Below are positions 26,091 through 35,091 of a stretch of 64,000 nucleotides of DNA, piece by piece. Within the stretch, counting starts at the first letter, position 1. Each line of letters opens with the position of its first letter. The notes beneath the pieces were generated by a model. It saw only the letters and a program-made list of their open reading frames with translations, did not search any database and was not told where the DNA came from. Origin of the DNA: Marinilongibacter aquaticus (GTDB taxonomy: Bacteria; Bacteroidota; Bacteroidia; Cytophagales; Spirosomataceae); assembly GCF_020149935.1 (NCBI RefSeq), contig NZ_CP083757.1, forward strand, positions 434,001-498,000, written 5' to 3'. The position numbers and the translations under genes were made by a program.

Positions 26091-26577
26091 ATGACCAACC
26101 TAAAAATAGCTTTTGTTCTGGCACTCTTTTGCTTGGCCGTGTCTACGTTTTGATTTCGTACAATTGGGCAGCCAAGCCGGCCTAAATACGAAAAGACTGC
26201 ATTATGTAGAAACTGTTCATGAATGTTTGTCATATTTCAGCGAAAAACAACTCGAGGATGTACCGCCCGTTTCCATTAAAAAGCCGGTTTTATCCAATAC
26301 ACTTTTAAGCCAAATCCCTGAAAACAAAAACAGCGAAAATAAAGTATTTCTATATGAATGCGTATTGATGGCAAATGGAAAAGTCCGAAAATTGAATATT
26401 ATACACAATCCAGATCTTGTGCATGAAACCTTTGCCAAAGACCTATTTAAATGTTTGATTTTTTCGGATATCGAGCATCGTACACAAAAAGCAAAAGTGC
26501 TGATCGCGATATACTTCGATAAAAAGGAAATGCCAAATGAATCGAATGTAATCGTTCTGAAAACTTCTGCGATGTAG
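26091..26577 (+). pseudogene. Small secreted protein gene with apparent +1 frameshift
   Basis: ATG 26091 begins a clear signal peptide (MTNLKIAFVLALFCLAVSTF), then TGA at 26151. Removing one T from the TTTT at 26148-26151 joins this to a 140-residue frame ending at 26577 (DFVQLGSQAGLNTKRLHYVE...). The product would be about 160 residues, secreted, and start 26 bp after the OmpA-type gene. Without the shift, the second frame starts only at a TTG and has no signal. It is either a real recent inactivation, a sequencing error, or frameshift-read. Function unknown. Confidence 0.5.
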
Positions 26578-26583
26578 AAAAAT

Positions 26584-27534
26584 TCAGTGTGCGGCCGCTC
26601 TTCTTAGGCGGTCGTTGATGGCACGTCCCAAGCCTTTTTCAGGTACCAATTCCAAGTAGATATCATCGATGTCTTGCTCATCAAGATAACGTAAGCCCGC
26701 GAATAGGTGCTGGGCGGCTTCATTTAAGTCTCCTTTGGGCGAAAGAATGAATTGGTTTTGAGTGCCTATTTCGCTCCAGGTTTCGCAAAAAGATAAAATT
26801 CCTACTCTTTCTCGAAAATGAAATTTCGAAGAACCGTCGATTAAATGCATTTTCTTATTCGGAGAATAATGCGATTTCAACATGCCTGGGGCCGCAGGAT
26901 TCGAATCCGAATGCTCATTCACGTACACTTTTCCCACGATTTCCTCAATCGCTTCGATCGCCAATCCACCCTTTCGGTAGACGGTTAGTTTTTCGTTTTC
27001 CAACCCCACTATTGTAGATTCCAACCCAATCTTACAGGCTCCGCCATCCAAAATGTATTCAATTTTATCACCCAATTGCCGATTCACATGCTCGGCTTGC
27101 GTGGGGCTAACGTAGCCAAAGGGATTGGCCGAAGGAGCTGCCAAAGGAAAATCCAATTGAGCCAACAAATTCAATGTCAAGGGATGATTGGGAATGCGTA
27201 CCGCCACTCGTGGAAGTCCAGAAGTGATCAAATCCGGGATAATTGGCTTTCTGGGCAAAAGCACCGTAAGCGGACCCGGGGAAAAATGTGCAATGAGCGT
27301 TTTAAGCTGATCGGGAATGCACTGTACCCAGTTTTCCAGCTTTTCCAACTTGTCGGTATGAATGATAAGCGGATCGAAACTCGGACGGTTTTTGATTTCA
27401 AAAATCTGTGCAGCCGCATGTGCATCAAGGGCATTTGCGGCCAATCCGTATACCGTTTCGGTGGGCATGCCAATTACTTTTCCGTCCTTGAGCAAAGCTT
27501 GGGCTCTTGCAATATCTTGACCAATTTCTGCCAT
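26584..27534 (-). CDS. L-threonylcarbamoyladenylate synthase (Sua5/TsaC family)
   Basis: 316 residues, making the threonylcarbamoyl-AMP used for t6A37 of ANN-decoding tRNAs. YrdC domain: GKVIGMPTETVYGLAANALD at the N-terminus, KNRPSFDPLIIH and PLTVLLP. A C-terminal Sua5 domain (about 210-316) is present, so it is the long Sua5-type enzyme and not TsaC. Its ATG overlaps the GNAT stop by one base (TAATG); the operon is truA/GNAT/sua5-type, all minus strand. Confidence 0.93.
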   Translation of the reverse strand: MAEIGQDIARAQALLKDGKVIGMPTETVYGLAANALDAHAAAQIFEIKNRPSFDPLIIHTDKLEKLENWVQCIPDQLKTLIAHFSPGPLTVLLPRKPIIPDLITSGLPRVAVRIPNHPLTLNLLAQLDFPLAAPSANPFGYVSPTQAEHVNRQLGDKIEYILDGGACKIGLESTIVGLENEKLTVYRKGGLAIEAIEEIVGKVYVNEHSDSNPAAPGMLKSHYSPNKKMHLIDGSSKFHFRERVGILSFCETWSEIGTQNQFILSPKGDLNEAAQHLFAGLRYLDEQDIDDIYLELVPEKGLGRAINDRLRRAAAH

Positions 27535-27998
27535 TAAAGCTCTATTTTAAAGTATTTGACCGTTTCGTCGGGATTGTAATTGTATGCACTGGTTTCGGTG
27601 AAGCCCAAGCTTTCGTAGAGCGAAATGGCCGATTGGAGACGCGATAAAGTATCCAGTTTCATAGTCTGATAACGTTTACTACGGGCCTCTTCGATCAAGG
27701 CTTCGGCCAGTTTCCTGCCCAATTTCAAACTGCGAAAAGACGGTTTTACATATAACCTTTTCATTTCTGAAATACCCTGCCCCAAACTTTTGAGAGCCAC
27801 CACTCCCGCAATTTCTCCGTCGACCTCTGCAATCAGGATACAGCCCTCAGGTTCGGCATACACACCGGGCAATTCGTTCAGTTCTTTTTCAAAACCTTGA
27901 AAACACAAATCCAAGCCCAACTCTTTCTGATAATCCTCAAAAAGAGCCCGAATGCTATCCATTTCGGTATTTTTTGCTTTACGAATCAAGGTGTTCAA
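27534..27998 (-). CDS. GNAT family N-acetyltransferase
   Basis: 154 residues. Acetyl-CoA-binding motif A is visible as RLYVKPSFRSLKLGRKLAEAL (R/QxxGxG/A-like: SLKLGRKL), preceded by beta strands (GVVALKSLG). It overlaps truA by 20 bp and the threonylcarbamoyl synthase by 1 bp, so they form one operon. Substrate unknown; a role in tRNA-related or ribosomal protein acetylation is possible by context but not shown. Confidence 0.85.
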   Translation of the reverse strand: MNTLIRKAKNTEMDSIRALFEDYQKELGLDLCFQGFEKELNELPGVYAEPEGCILIAEVDGEIAGVVALKSLGQGISEMKRLYVKPSFRSLKLGRKLAEALIEEARSKRYQTMKLDTLSRLQSAISLYESLGFTETSAYNYNPDETVKYFKIEL

Positions 27999-28737
27999 AA
28001 TAATTATCCGGATAAATTACTTGTTCGAGTGTCAAACCGTAGGCTTCGACAGAGCGGCCCGCACTTCTTCGGTCTTTCGCTAAGAGTACATTTTCGAATT
28101 CTTCAATACTCATTTTGCCCAAACCGATTTCCAAAATCGTGCCGACAAGTGCCCGCACCATTCCGCGAAGAAAACGGTTGGCTCGAATGTGAAAATGGAT
28201 TTCGTGCCCATTTTGTTCCCAAAACGCTTCCTGAATTACGCATTCAAAAGTATTCACGTCTGTTTTTACTTTGCTGAAACTTTCGAAATCGGTATGTTTT
28301 TTCAGGATTTCGCAGGCTTTATTCATTTCGTCCAGATTGACGTCACGTTTAAAAAGCAATGAAAATTGACTTAAAAAGGGATCGTTTCTGAGGTGCAATC
28401 GATATATGTATTTCCTTGCCAAAGCATCGAAACGTGTATGGTACGTTTCGGGTACCGCATGAATTTTCAGTACCGCGATGTCTTTGGGCAAAAAACTGTT
28501 GAGTTTCCAGGATAAGTGCTCGGGGTCTTCAATTTTCGCAGCGTAGTCGAAATGTGCATATTGCTGACGGGCATGCACGCCGGTATCTGTTCTGCTGCTA
28601 CCCTGAATAGCCATTTCCGTTTTCAATAAGGTAGAAAAGGCCTTTTCCAACTCCTCTTGCACACTCAATGCATTGGGCTGCCTTTGCCAACCGTGGTAAT
28701 GTGTGCCCGCATAAGATAGCTCGATGATATACCGCAT
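27979..28737 (-). CDS. truA: tRNA pseudouridine(38-40) synthase TruA
   Basis: 252 residues, making pseudouridine at tRNA positions 38-40. The catalytic Asp lies in SSRTDTGVHARQQYAHFD, with the flanking HYHGWQRQP motif I and the C-terminal FLRGMVRALVGTILEIG block complete. First gene of the truA/GNAT/Sua5-type operon; divergent from the nucleoside transporter. Confidence 0.95.
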   Translation of the reverse strand: MRYIIELSYAGTHYHGWQRQPNALSVQEELEKAFSTLLKTEMAIQGSSRTDTGVHARQQYAHFDYAAKIEDPEHLSWKLNSFLPKDIAVLKIHAVPETYHTRFDALARKYIYRLHLRNDPFLSQFSLLFKRDVNLDEMNKACEILKKHTDFESFSKVKTDVNTFECVIQEAFWEQNGHEIHFHIRANRFLRGMVRALVGTILEIGLGKMSIEEFENVLLAKDRRSAGRSVEAYGLTLEQVIYPDNYFEHLDS

Positions 28738-28940
28738 TTTGAAATTTTGTAAGGCTTAAAACCCTGTTCTAAGGCCAAGAAAACTTTTCGCCTTACTTTC
28801 CGTTTATTGGTTAATTGCAAATGACTCACGGCTGAATGCCATAGCATATTATACGCGAGCCTCGACTTCTTAAAATTTGTTCAAAAATAAGTATTCAACC
28901 GCGAGGATGTTGTAATTTGGAGAGCAAAAAATTACCCTTT

Positions 28941-30143
28941 ATGAACCTAAAAGTTAAAATTAGGCTAACCCTAATGATGTTTCTCATGTTCTTCACATGG
29001 GGAGCGTGGTATGGTCAAGTGACAAAATACCTGATCACACAACTAGGAGCTACCGGCGATCAGGCCGGAAATGCGTTTTCTACATTCAGTATTGCCAGTA
29101 TCGTATCTCCCTTCTTTATCGGTTTGATTGCCGACCGCTATTTTTCTGCTCAAAAGGTAATGGGCGTGATCAATATTTTAGGAGCCATCATCCTTTATTT
29201 TTTGATTCAATGCAACGATCCATCGGCGTTTTTCTGGTATATCTTGGCCTATACAGTCACATTCGCTCCAAATTTGGCCTTATCGACTTCGATTGCCATC
29301 AAGCAAATGAAAGATCCAGAAAATGAATTTCCGCCCATTCGTGTGTTTGGCACCATTGCTTGGATCGTAGTGACCAATATTGTGGGTTTCTACGCCATTG
29401 GCGATCAAGTGACGATTTTCACCATCGCGATGTTCACTTCGGTTGTTTTGGGCGTATATGCTTTTACACTGCCCGATACTCCTCCAAACAAGTCGGAAAA
29501 AGTTACCTTTTCTCAATTGGTGGGTAAAGATGCCTTCGTCTTGTTCAAAGACCGTTCGTTCCTCATCTTTTTCATCGCCTCTATATTAATATGTATTCCG
29601 CTTTCTTTCTATTATGCTTTTGGCAATTTGGCTTTGACCAACTTGGGCATGGAAAACGTGGAAAATAAAATGTCTTTAGGCCAAGCTTCAGAAGTCATCT
29701 TTATGCTTTTATTGCCCTTAGCTTTCCGCAAATTCGGTGTGAAGTGGATTTTGATCATTGGGCTTTTGGCTTGGATCGTACGTTTTATGCTTTTCGGATA
29801 CGGTACCGTAAACATGGAGTGGATGTTGATTATCGCCATTCTTTTACACGGTATTTGCTACGATTTCTTCTTCGTGACCGGACAAATTTATACCGATACC
29901 AAAGCGGGAGAGAAGATTAAGAGTTCGGCTCAAGGTTTGATTACTTTGGCAACCTACGGTGTGGGTATGGGAATCGGATCGAAAATTTCGGGATTGGTTT
30001 TGGATAAATACACCAAAGAAGTGGACGGCGTGCTCACGTACGATTGGATAGGAGTATGGCTTGTGCCTACGGGCATTGCAGTGGTTGTGCTTCTCTTGTT
30101 TATGTTTTTCTTTAAAGACAACAGCAAGAGAGCAAGCGTTTGA
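28941..30143 (+). CDS. NupG-family nucleoside:proton symporter (MFS)
   Basis: 400 residues and 12 helices. MMFLMFFTWGAWYGQVTKYL and GTIAWIVVTNIVGF are characteristic of the NupG/XapB nucleoside transporters. ATG 28941 fits the conserved N-terminus; a TTG 24 bp upstream has no support. The inner-membrane protein should import nucleosides with protons. Its stop overlaps the next gene's TTG start by 4 bp. Confidence 0.88.
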   Translation: MNLKVKIRLTLMMFLMFFTWGAWYGQVTKYLITQLGATGDQAGNAFSTFSIASIVSPFFIGLIADRYFSAQKVMGVINILGAIILYFLIQCNDPSAFFWYILAYTVTFAPNLALSTSIAIKQMKDPENEFPPIRVFGTIAWIVVTNIVGFYAIGDQVTIFTIAMFTSVVLGVYAFTLPDTPPNKSEKVTFSQLVGKDAFVLFKDRSFLIFFIASILICIPLSFYYAFGNLALTNLGMENVENKMSLGQASEVIFMLLLPLAFRKFGVKWILIIGLLAWIVRFMLFGYGTVNMEWMLIIAILLHGICYDFFFVTGQIYTDTKAGEKIKSSAQGLITLATYGVGMGIGSKISGLVLDKYTKEVDGVLTYDWIGVWLVPTGIAVVVLLLFMFFFKDNSKRASV

Positions 30144-30724
30144 GATATTTTGTTTTGCATAAACCCTATGGCATGCTCTCCCAGTTTACTTCGGAGGGAG
30201 GGCATGCTTGTTTGGCCGATTTGAATTTCGATTTTCCCAAAAGCGTATATCCCGTGGGGCGGCTGGATCATGACAGCGAAGGGCTGCTTATTCTCACAGA
30301 CGATAATTTGCTGAAGAATAAACTGCTCGAGCCTCGGCAAAAAATGCCGAAAACCTATTTGGCTCAAGTCGAAGGGCAAGTTGAACCAGAACATTTGAAA
30401 AAGCTGGAAAACGGCCTCGAAATCAAACACAAAGGTAAAGTTCATTTTACCCAAAGAGCCGTGGCAAAACGTTATTCCGGTGCAATTCCCGAGGAACGCG
30501 ATCCACCTGTCCGCTTCCGTAAAACAGTTCCTACGGATTGGCTCACTTTGACCATTTCCGAAGGGAAAAACCGCCAAGTAAGAAAAATGACGGCGGCTGT
30601 GGGTTTGCCCACGCTTCGGCTCATTCGCCTGCAAATTGGGCAGTTGGCTTTGGCCAATATGGCAATTGGCGAAGTAAGGGAATTGAAAAAGGAAGAAATA
30701 TACCGATTGACCATCGGTCAATAA
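30140..30724 (+). CDS. RsuA/RluE-type rRNA pseudouridine synthase
   Basis: 194 residues. HKPYGMLSQFT opens the protein, and the catalytic VGRLDHDSEGLLILTDD contains the active-site Asp. There is no S4 domain, as in RluE. The only start in frame is TTG at 30140 overlapping the transporter stop (TTGA), and an in-frame TAA at 30113 rules out a longer form. RluE modifies U2457 of 23S rRNA in E. coli; orthology is probable but not certain. Confidence 0.88.
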   Translation: MRYFVLHKPYGMLSQFTSEGGHACLADLNFDFPKSVYPVGRLDHDSEGLLILTDDNLLKNKLLEPRQKMPKTYLAQVEGQVEPEHLKKLENGLEIKHKGKVHFTQRAVAKRYSGAIPEERDPPVRFRKTVPTDWLTLTISEGKNRQVRKMTAAVGLPTLRLIRLQIGQLALANMAIGEVRELKKEEIYRLTIGQ

Positions 30725-30784
30725 ACCTCAAAATAGATACTGTATGTACTTCACGATCTACTGTTTCAGTATCAAATAAAGCCC

Positions 30785-30792
30785 TAATTTTG
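30785..30792 (+). promoter_or_regulatory. -7 promoter element of fumC
   Basis: TAATTTTG, exact TAnnTTTG; TTTC about 17 bp upstream. ATG follows 24 bp later. Confidence 0.6.
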
Positions 30793-30816
30793 TGAATACT
30801 TAAAACAAAATCATAA

Positions 30817-32220
30817 ATGGAATATAGAATTGAAAAAGATACAATTGGCGAGGTAGAAGTGCCTTCCGATGTGTATTGGGGAGCACAAACTCAACGTTCA
30901 ATCCAGAACTTTAAAATTGCCGAGGACATCAACAAGATGCCCAAGGAAATCATTAAGGCATTTGCCTATCTGAAAAAAGCCGCTGCTTTGACCAACCAAG
31001 ATGCGGGTATATTGCCAGCAGAAAAAGCAGAATTGATCGGTAAAGTGTGCGACGAAATTCTTGAAGATAAATTGACCGACCAATTTCCGTTGGTGGTGTG
31101 GCAAACAGGTTCGGGTACCCAAAGCAATATGAACTGCAACGAGGTAATCGCCTATCGCGGACATGTATTGCAGGGCGGCGAACTGACGGACAAAGCGAAA
31201 TTCTTGCACCCAAATGATGATGTGAATAAATCGCAGTCTTCAAACGACACATTCCCGACAGCCATGCACATCGCGGCTTATAAGATATTGATGGAAGTGA
31301 CCGTGCCCGGTATCGAAAAATTGAGAGATACCTTGGCCGCCAAATCCAAGGAATTTATGAATGTGGTGAAAATTGGCCGCACACACTTCATGGACGCCAC
31401 ACCGTTGACCGTGGGTCAGGAATTGTCTGGCTATGTTTCGCAATTGAACCACGGAATCAAGGCCATTAAGCACACTTTGCCCCATCTTGCAGAACTTGCA
31501 TTGGGAGGAACGGCCGTTGGTACGGGGATCAATACACCAGAAGGCTATGCCGTAAATGTAGCCGGACATATTGCTCAATTGACGGGCTTGCCTTTCGTAA
31601 CTGCCGAGAATAAATTTGAAGCCCTGGCCGCTCATGATGCGATTGTAGAAGCCCATGGAGCCTTGAAAACCGTAGCCGTAAGTTTGATGAAGATCGGTAA
31701 TGACATTCGCATGTTGTCATCCGGACCACGTTCTGGAATCGGTGAATTGAGTATTCCCGCGAATGAACCGGGCTCTTCCATTATGCCTGGAAAAGTGAAC
31801 CCTACGCAAAGCGAAGCCATCACCATGGTTGCTGCTCAAGTTTTGGGCAACGATGTGGCCATCAACGTGGGCGGGGCGACAGGGCATTTCGAGCTGAATG
31901 TTTTCAAACCCGTGATGATTTACAATTTCTTGCATTCCGCTCGTTTGATCGGCGATGCGTGCGTGTCTTTCAACGACAATTGTGCTGTAGGTTTGGAGCC
32001 GCTTTACGACAACATCAAACGTCAACTAAATAATTCGTTAATGTTGGTAACCGCCTTGAATACCAAGATCGGTTATTACAAAGCAGCTGAAATTGCTCAG
32101 ACTGCCCATCAAAACGGCACGTCTTTGAAAGAAGAAGCCGTACGTTTGGGATATTTGACACCTGAAGAATTCGACGAGTGGGTAAAGCCTGAAGATATGG
32201 TTGGCGAATTGCCGAGATAA
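30817..32220 (+). CDS. fumC: Class II fumarate hydratase
   Basis: 467 residues, interconverting fumarate and malate in the TCA cycle. [31 protein letters not shown] and the fumarase signature [16 protein letters not shown] are all intact. Homotetrameric, cytosolic. Own promoter upstream and strong terminator downstream (32236-32272). Confidence 0.97.
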   Translation: MEYRIEKDTIGEVEVPSDVYWGAQTQRSIQNFKIAEDINKMPKEIIKAFAYLKKAAALTNQDAGILPAEKAELIGKVCDEILEDKLTDQFPLVVWQTGSGTQSNMNCNEVIAYRGHVLQGGELTDKAKFLHPNDDVNKSQSSNDTFPTAMHIAAYKILMEVTVPGIEKLRDTLAAKSKEFMNVVKIGRTHFMDATPLTVGQELSGYVSQLNHGIKAIKHTLPHLAELALGGTAVGTGINTPEGYAVNVAGHIAQLTGLPFVTAENKFEALAAHDAIVEAHGALKTVAVSLMKIGNDIRMLSSGPRSGIGELSIPANEPGSSIMPGKVNPTQSEAITMVAAQVLGNDVAINVGGATGHFELNVFKPVMIYNFLHSARLIGDACVSFNDNCAVGLEPLYDNIKRQLNNSLMLVTALNTKIGYYKAAEIAQTAHQNGTSLKEEAVRLGYLTPEEFDEWVKPEDMVGELPR

Positions 32221-32235
32221 TATTTTTTTGATTCT

Positions 32236-32272
32236 AAAGTCCGCCTTTTTGCCGCAAGGCGGACTTTTTTTT
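32236..32272 (+). terminator. Intrinsic terminator of fumC
   Basis: 12-bp stem AAAGTCCGCCTT (32236-32247) with AAGGCGGACTTT (32256-32267), loop TTTGCCGC, then a run of T to 32272. Confidence 0.88.
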
Positions 32273-32312
32273 GAAATATTTTCAAGACACTTTTGTGAAT
32301 CAAAAATATCAG

Positions 32313-32320
32313 TACATTTG
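32313..32320 (+). promoter_or_regulatory. -7 promoter element of the AT-rich lipoprotein gene
   Basis: TACATTTG, exact TAnnTTTG, with TTTTG at 32291-32295 (17-bp spacing). It lies within the palindrome GTACATTTGTAC. The leader to ATG 32421 is about 95 nt. Confidence 0.6.
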
Positions 32321-32420
32321 TACCGAATTGAATTTAACACACACAAACGTTTAACTGATTTAGACGTCGGGAAATGCTAGTCCACCAAAACGGAGGCACA
32401 ACTTTTAATATCTATTACCA

Positions 32421-33530
32421 ATGAAAAAACAATTAATTGTACATACATTATGTATTGTATGTACTCTAGTAATCAGTTCATGTTCTGATTATTCTCCAGA
32501 GGCAGAAAGAGAATCTTACAGCCCTCGTCAAACTATTTTAATCCCATCAACAGTTCAAACTTATGATGCATCAAAATTTCGAGAAATTAATAGTGAAGTT
32601 GTAAAGGATGCTGAAGAATTCGCAAAACTGGTAGCTTTGTCTTTAAAGGATCGAGATTTTAGAGAGTTCTTAAAGAAAGAAGCCAATAAGAAATTTGACG
32701 ATGATTATGATATCTTAGTTAGCCAAGTACTTTACTCCAAAATTGGTCGGGAAACTTTCGAGACGAAGATTTGCAAAAAATCAGAAAGTAATTTTCAAAA
32801 ACTAAACAGGGCAATTAGAAATAAAAAGCTAAATATCTCAATTCCACTTTGGATTGAAAATTGGGATACTGATAAAAACGAGTTATTGGTTGCGGTGTCT
32901 ATTGGTGCTAAAGATGGAGAAACAGAATACCTTAAAGCCTTTGATTCTGATGGAAATGTTTACATAATTGATGCCAAAGTTGAACCAGAATTACCTGTAT
33001 TGGTAGTAGGTAATAATGAGAGAATGGGCTATAAGGCAAAAAATAAACAAACAACTTCACTTCGTACTTCGGGAGGCATGGAAAAAGTCACATGGCTTAA
33101 ATGCCCAAATCTTGGTACAATTGAAGGGTGGTTTGACGGTGCTCCTGAAATTCGTTGGGAAGGAGTAGTTTATAACAGTGCTACTAATACTGCGATTCAA
33201 GCTTTTGTAAATAACGAAAATGCCCCCTCAAGACATCATGCTAAGGATGGATATACTTTGTCTATCTGGACTAGTAATCAAAACTTATTTCATTGGTATT
33301 TCGATGCACATCATGGGCCAGAATACTATATCCAGGCTTTTGAAATAGATGATGACGGATCTTCAATTTCCATGACAACAAATATTAAGGATAATAGTAA
33401 TGTTAATCATTCATATAGCATCAATTACAAATCTGGAGATTATAAACTAAAAGGGCAATTAATTCATAAATCTGAAACAACGCCAGTAGTAATTGGTGAT
33501 GGCCTTCTCCAATATCGCTTGGAAAATTGA
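32421..33530 (+). CDS. Uncharacterised AT-rich lipoprotein
   Basis: 369 residues with a lipoprotein signal (MKKQLIVHTL... VISSC). The remainder has a helical region about 55-145 (VKDAEEFAKLVALSLKDRDF, EFLKKEANKKFDDDYDIL) and a strand-rich C-terminal half with HAKDGYTLSIWTSNQ and IQAFEIDDDGSSIS. Codon use is strikingly AT-rich compared with fumC and the genes from 34.7 kb on, suggesting a different origin. The family is not one I can name with confidence; it somewhat resembles DUF3103-type exported proteins. Anchored to a membrane, and probably outer surface or periplasm facing. Confidence 0.65.
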   Translation: MKKQLIVHTLCIVCTLVISSCSDYSPEAERESYSPRQTILIPSTVQTYDASKFREINSEVVKDAEEFAKLVALSLKDRDFREFLKKEANKKFDDDYDILVSQVLYSKIGRETFETKICKKSESNFQKLNRAIRNKKLNISIPLWIENWDTDKNELLVAVSIGAKDGETEYLKAFDSDGNVYIIDAKVEPELPVLVVGNNERMGYKAKNKQTTSLRTSGGMEKVTWLKCPNLGTIEGWFDGAPEIRWEGVVYNSATNTAIQAFVNNENAPSRHHAKDGYTLSIWTSNQNLFHWYFDAHHGPEYYIQAFEIDDDGSSISMTTNIKDNSNVNHSYSINYKSGDYKLKGQLIHKSETTPVVIGDGLLQYRLEN

Positions 33531-33588
33531 GTTATAAACTAATTATTGAAAAACGCGTTCTTTACTTGGGTCGCATATTTATCTCAGA

Positions 33589-34068
33589 ATGAAATACATT
33601 GGATTTTTTTTGTTGATTACAACACTTTGTAATACAAGATGTTTAGCTCAGAATTTACTCGAAGATGATTTGGCTCAAAATGAAAGGGTTGTTAAGCCTT
33701 TGGGACTTAGTACAGGATTGTCGCTGTCAATAGGTAAGGAATATGGGTTTTATAAATTTCAAGGCGATTACTTTTTCACTTCGAAAATAAATATGGAATG
33801 GAATGCATATTATGATCCAAGTGGAGGGGGGGGGCTTACATTAGGCCCCTCTTATTACTTTATATCTCGAAAGGTAAAAAAAGTCATACCGTTTACGGGT
33901 ATAAATTTAGGGGCTTTGGATAACAAATTTGTTGCACAAGTGCCTTTAGGAGTATCCTTTATGACAAAAAAGGGCTTTCAAGCCAAGTTTGACTTAAATG
34001 GGTACTTTTCTCCGACTAATGAGGAGTCCGGAATATTAACTGAATTAGTCGTCGGTTGGCGATTTTAA
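33589..34068 (+). CDS. Small exported beta-rich protein, barrel-like
   Basis: 159 residues, signal peptide ending at RCLAQ. The mature part alternates hydrophobic strands with Gly-rich turns (LGLSTGLSLSIG, DPSGGGGLTLGPSYYF, LVVGWRF) and ends in VVGWRF, typical of small outer-membrane beta-barrels. AT-rich like its neighbours and 58 bp after the lipoprotein. Function unknown; membership of the same transferred unit as the lipoprotein is plausible. Confidence 0.55.
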   Translation: MKYIGFFLLITTLCNTRCLAQNLLEDDLAQNERVVKPLGLSTGLSLSIGKEYGFYKFQGDYFFTSKINMEWNAYYDPSGGGGLTLGPSYYFISRKVKKVIPFTGINLGALDNKFVAQVPLGVSFMTKKGFQAKFDLNGYFSPTNEESGILTELVVGWRF

Positions 34069-34111
34069 TTCCTTGTTGAGATGTCATCAATCAATTATTA
34101 AAATGTCAATT

Positions 34112-34149
34112 TGAGAACGTCCGTATTTCCTTCTTTTGGGGCGTTCTCA
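34112..34149 (+). terminator. Hairpin after the barrel-like gene
   Basis: TGAGAACGTCC (34112-34122) pairs with GGGCGTTCTCA (34139-34149), one G-T pair, 16-nt loop. There is no clean T run after it, so terminator activity is moderate confidence only. Confidence 0.5.
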
Positions 34150-34228
34150 TATTTCCCATTATTTGATTTTAATATATGCGGCTTTCTCAACGTCGACTTT
34201 GGGATAAAAGAAAATTTGAACTAAAGGA

Positions 34229-34686
34229 ATGAAGTGCCCAGATAATTTTCAAATCTCCTGATAAGGACTTTGAAGTAGAGTACCGTTTGATAGACTTTGG
34301 AAGAGACATTATAAAATCCTCAAAAAAGGGGGATAGCCGATTTTTAGGATTTTTCTTTTTGCTTACACTAATTTTTCGCCATTGGCTTTTAAAAGATTTT
34401 GAACCAAGATTTGTTGTTGAAACTATTGGTTTGCTCATTGGCGTTTTGGTAATAGTTACTATTTGCTCTTTAATATTCTATGATTCTCTGAAAAAGGAAA
34501 TCGGAATTATTTGGAGGAGAAAAAGAACTAGTTTTTTAGCTCAAAGTCCTAGCTCCTATGAAGTTGACAAGTTTATTGAAGAACTATTGAAAAGAAGGGT
34601 ATATTGACGATTCGGAATTCTCATATTATCTGAATTTGACTGAAAGTAACAAGGAAAGTGACGGTAATATTGGATTTAAAATTTAA
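34229..34686 (+). pseudogene. Membrane protein remnant with two homopolymer frameshifts
   Basis: ATG 34229 reads MKCPDNFQIS then stops. Deleting one T at 34246-34249 joins it to a frame with two transmembrane helices (FFFLLTLIF, VVETIGLLIGVLVIVT), which ends at TGA 34605. Deleting one A at 34590-34593 carries that to EELLKEGYIDDSEFSYYLNL and a stop at 34684-34686. The repaired product has about 150 residues and a C-terminus resembling a SHOCT-like tail. Without repair the only start is a TTG at 34287. Probably inactivated, or affected by sequencing error. Confidence 0.45.
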
Positions 34687-34717
34687 TAAATTAGTTAGCA
34701 ATCTTATCCAATTCCTG

Positions 34718-34725
34718 TACCTTTG
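34718..34725 (+). promoter_or_regulatory. -7 promoter element of the small secreted protein
   Basis: TACCTTTG, exact TAnnTTTG, 20 bp before ATG 34745. Confidence 0.55.
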
Positions 34726-34744
34726 TAATCTAAAGCGAATCTCC

Positions 34745-35038
34745 ATGAAAAAAATCACTTTGCTTCTCGTACTTCTCGTCACATGCATTGGCGTATCGGG
34801 TTTTGGTGTTCCAGAAAATAACGTATACGTACATAGAGAGCAGAATGTACAAAGTACACCCGTGAAGTTGGATCAAATGGCGGTGAGTTCGTGTACAGCT
34901 GAAGATTCGTTTTCGGCAAAAGAAGTAGAAACTGTTTCTGAAAATATATTCTCGAAAAGCTTAGCCGAAAAGGTGGGCGAATTCTTGGTCAATTGTCTGC
35001 ATGTTTGTGTCAAGGCAATTTTGAGTATTTTCCGTTGA
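34745..35038 (+). CDS. Small secreted hypothetical protein
   Basis: 97 residues from ATG 34745: signal peptide MKKITLLLVLLVTCIGVSGF, then a polar middle with Cys54 (SSCTAED) and a C-terminal amphipathic part with paired cysteines (NCLHVCVKAILSIF). Composition returns to that of the chromosome. Own promoter and terminator suggest a monocistronic gene. No family recognised. Confidence 0.55.
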   Translation: MKKITLLLVLLVTCIGVSGFGVPENNVYVHREQNVQSTPVKLDQMAVSSCTAEDSFSAKEVETVSENIFSKSLAEKVGEFLVNCLHVCVKAILSIFR

Positions 35039-35063
35039 TCGTATAAACGGTAATGAAATTTAG

Positions 35064-35091
35064 AGCGTTGTTTGATTACAACGCTTTTTTT
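35064..35091 (+). terminator. Intrinsic terminator of the 97-residue secreted protein
   Basis: AGCGTTGT (35064-35071) and ACAACGCT (35078-35085) form a perfect 8-bp stem with loop TTGATT and a T run to 35091. Confidence 0.85.

Noticed and set aside
26889-26900. GGATTCGAATCC resembling a tRNA T-loop
   Set aside because: Lies within the Sua5-type coding region; no acceptor or anticodon arms around it.
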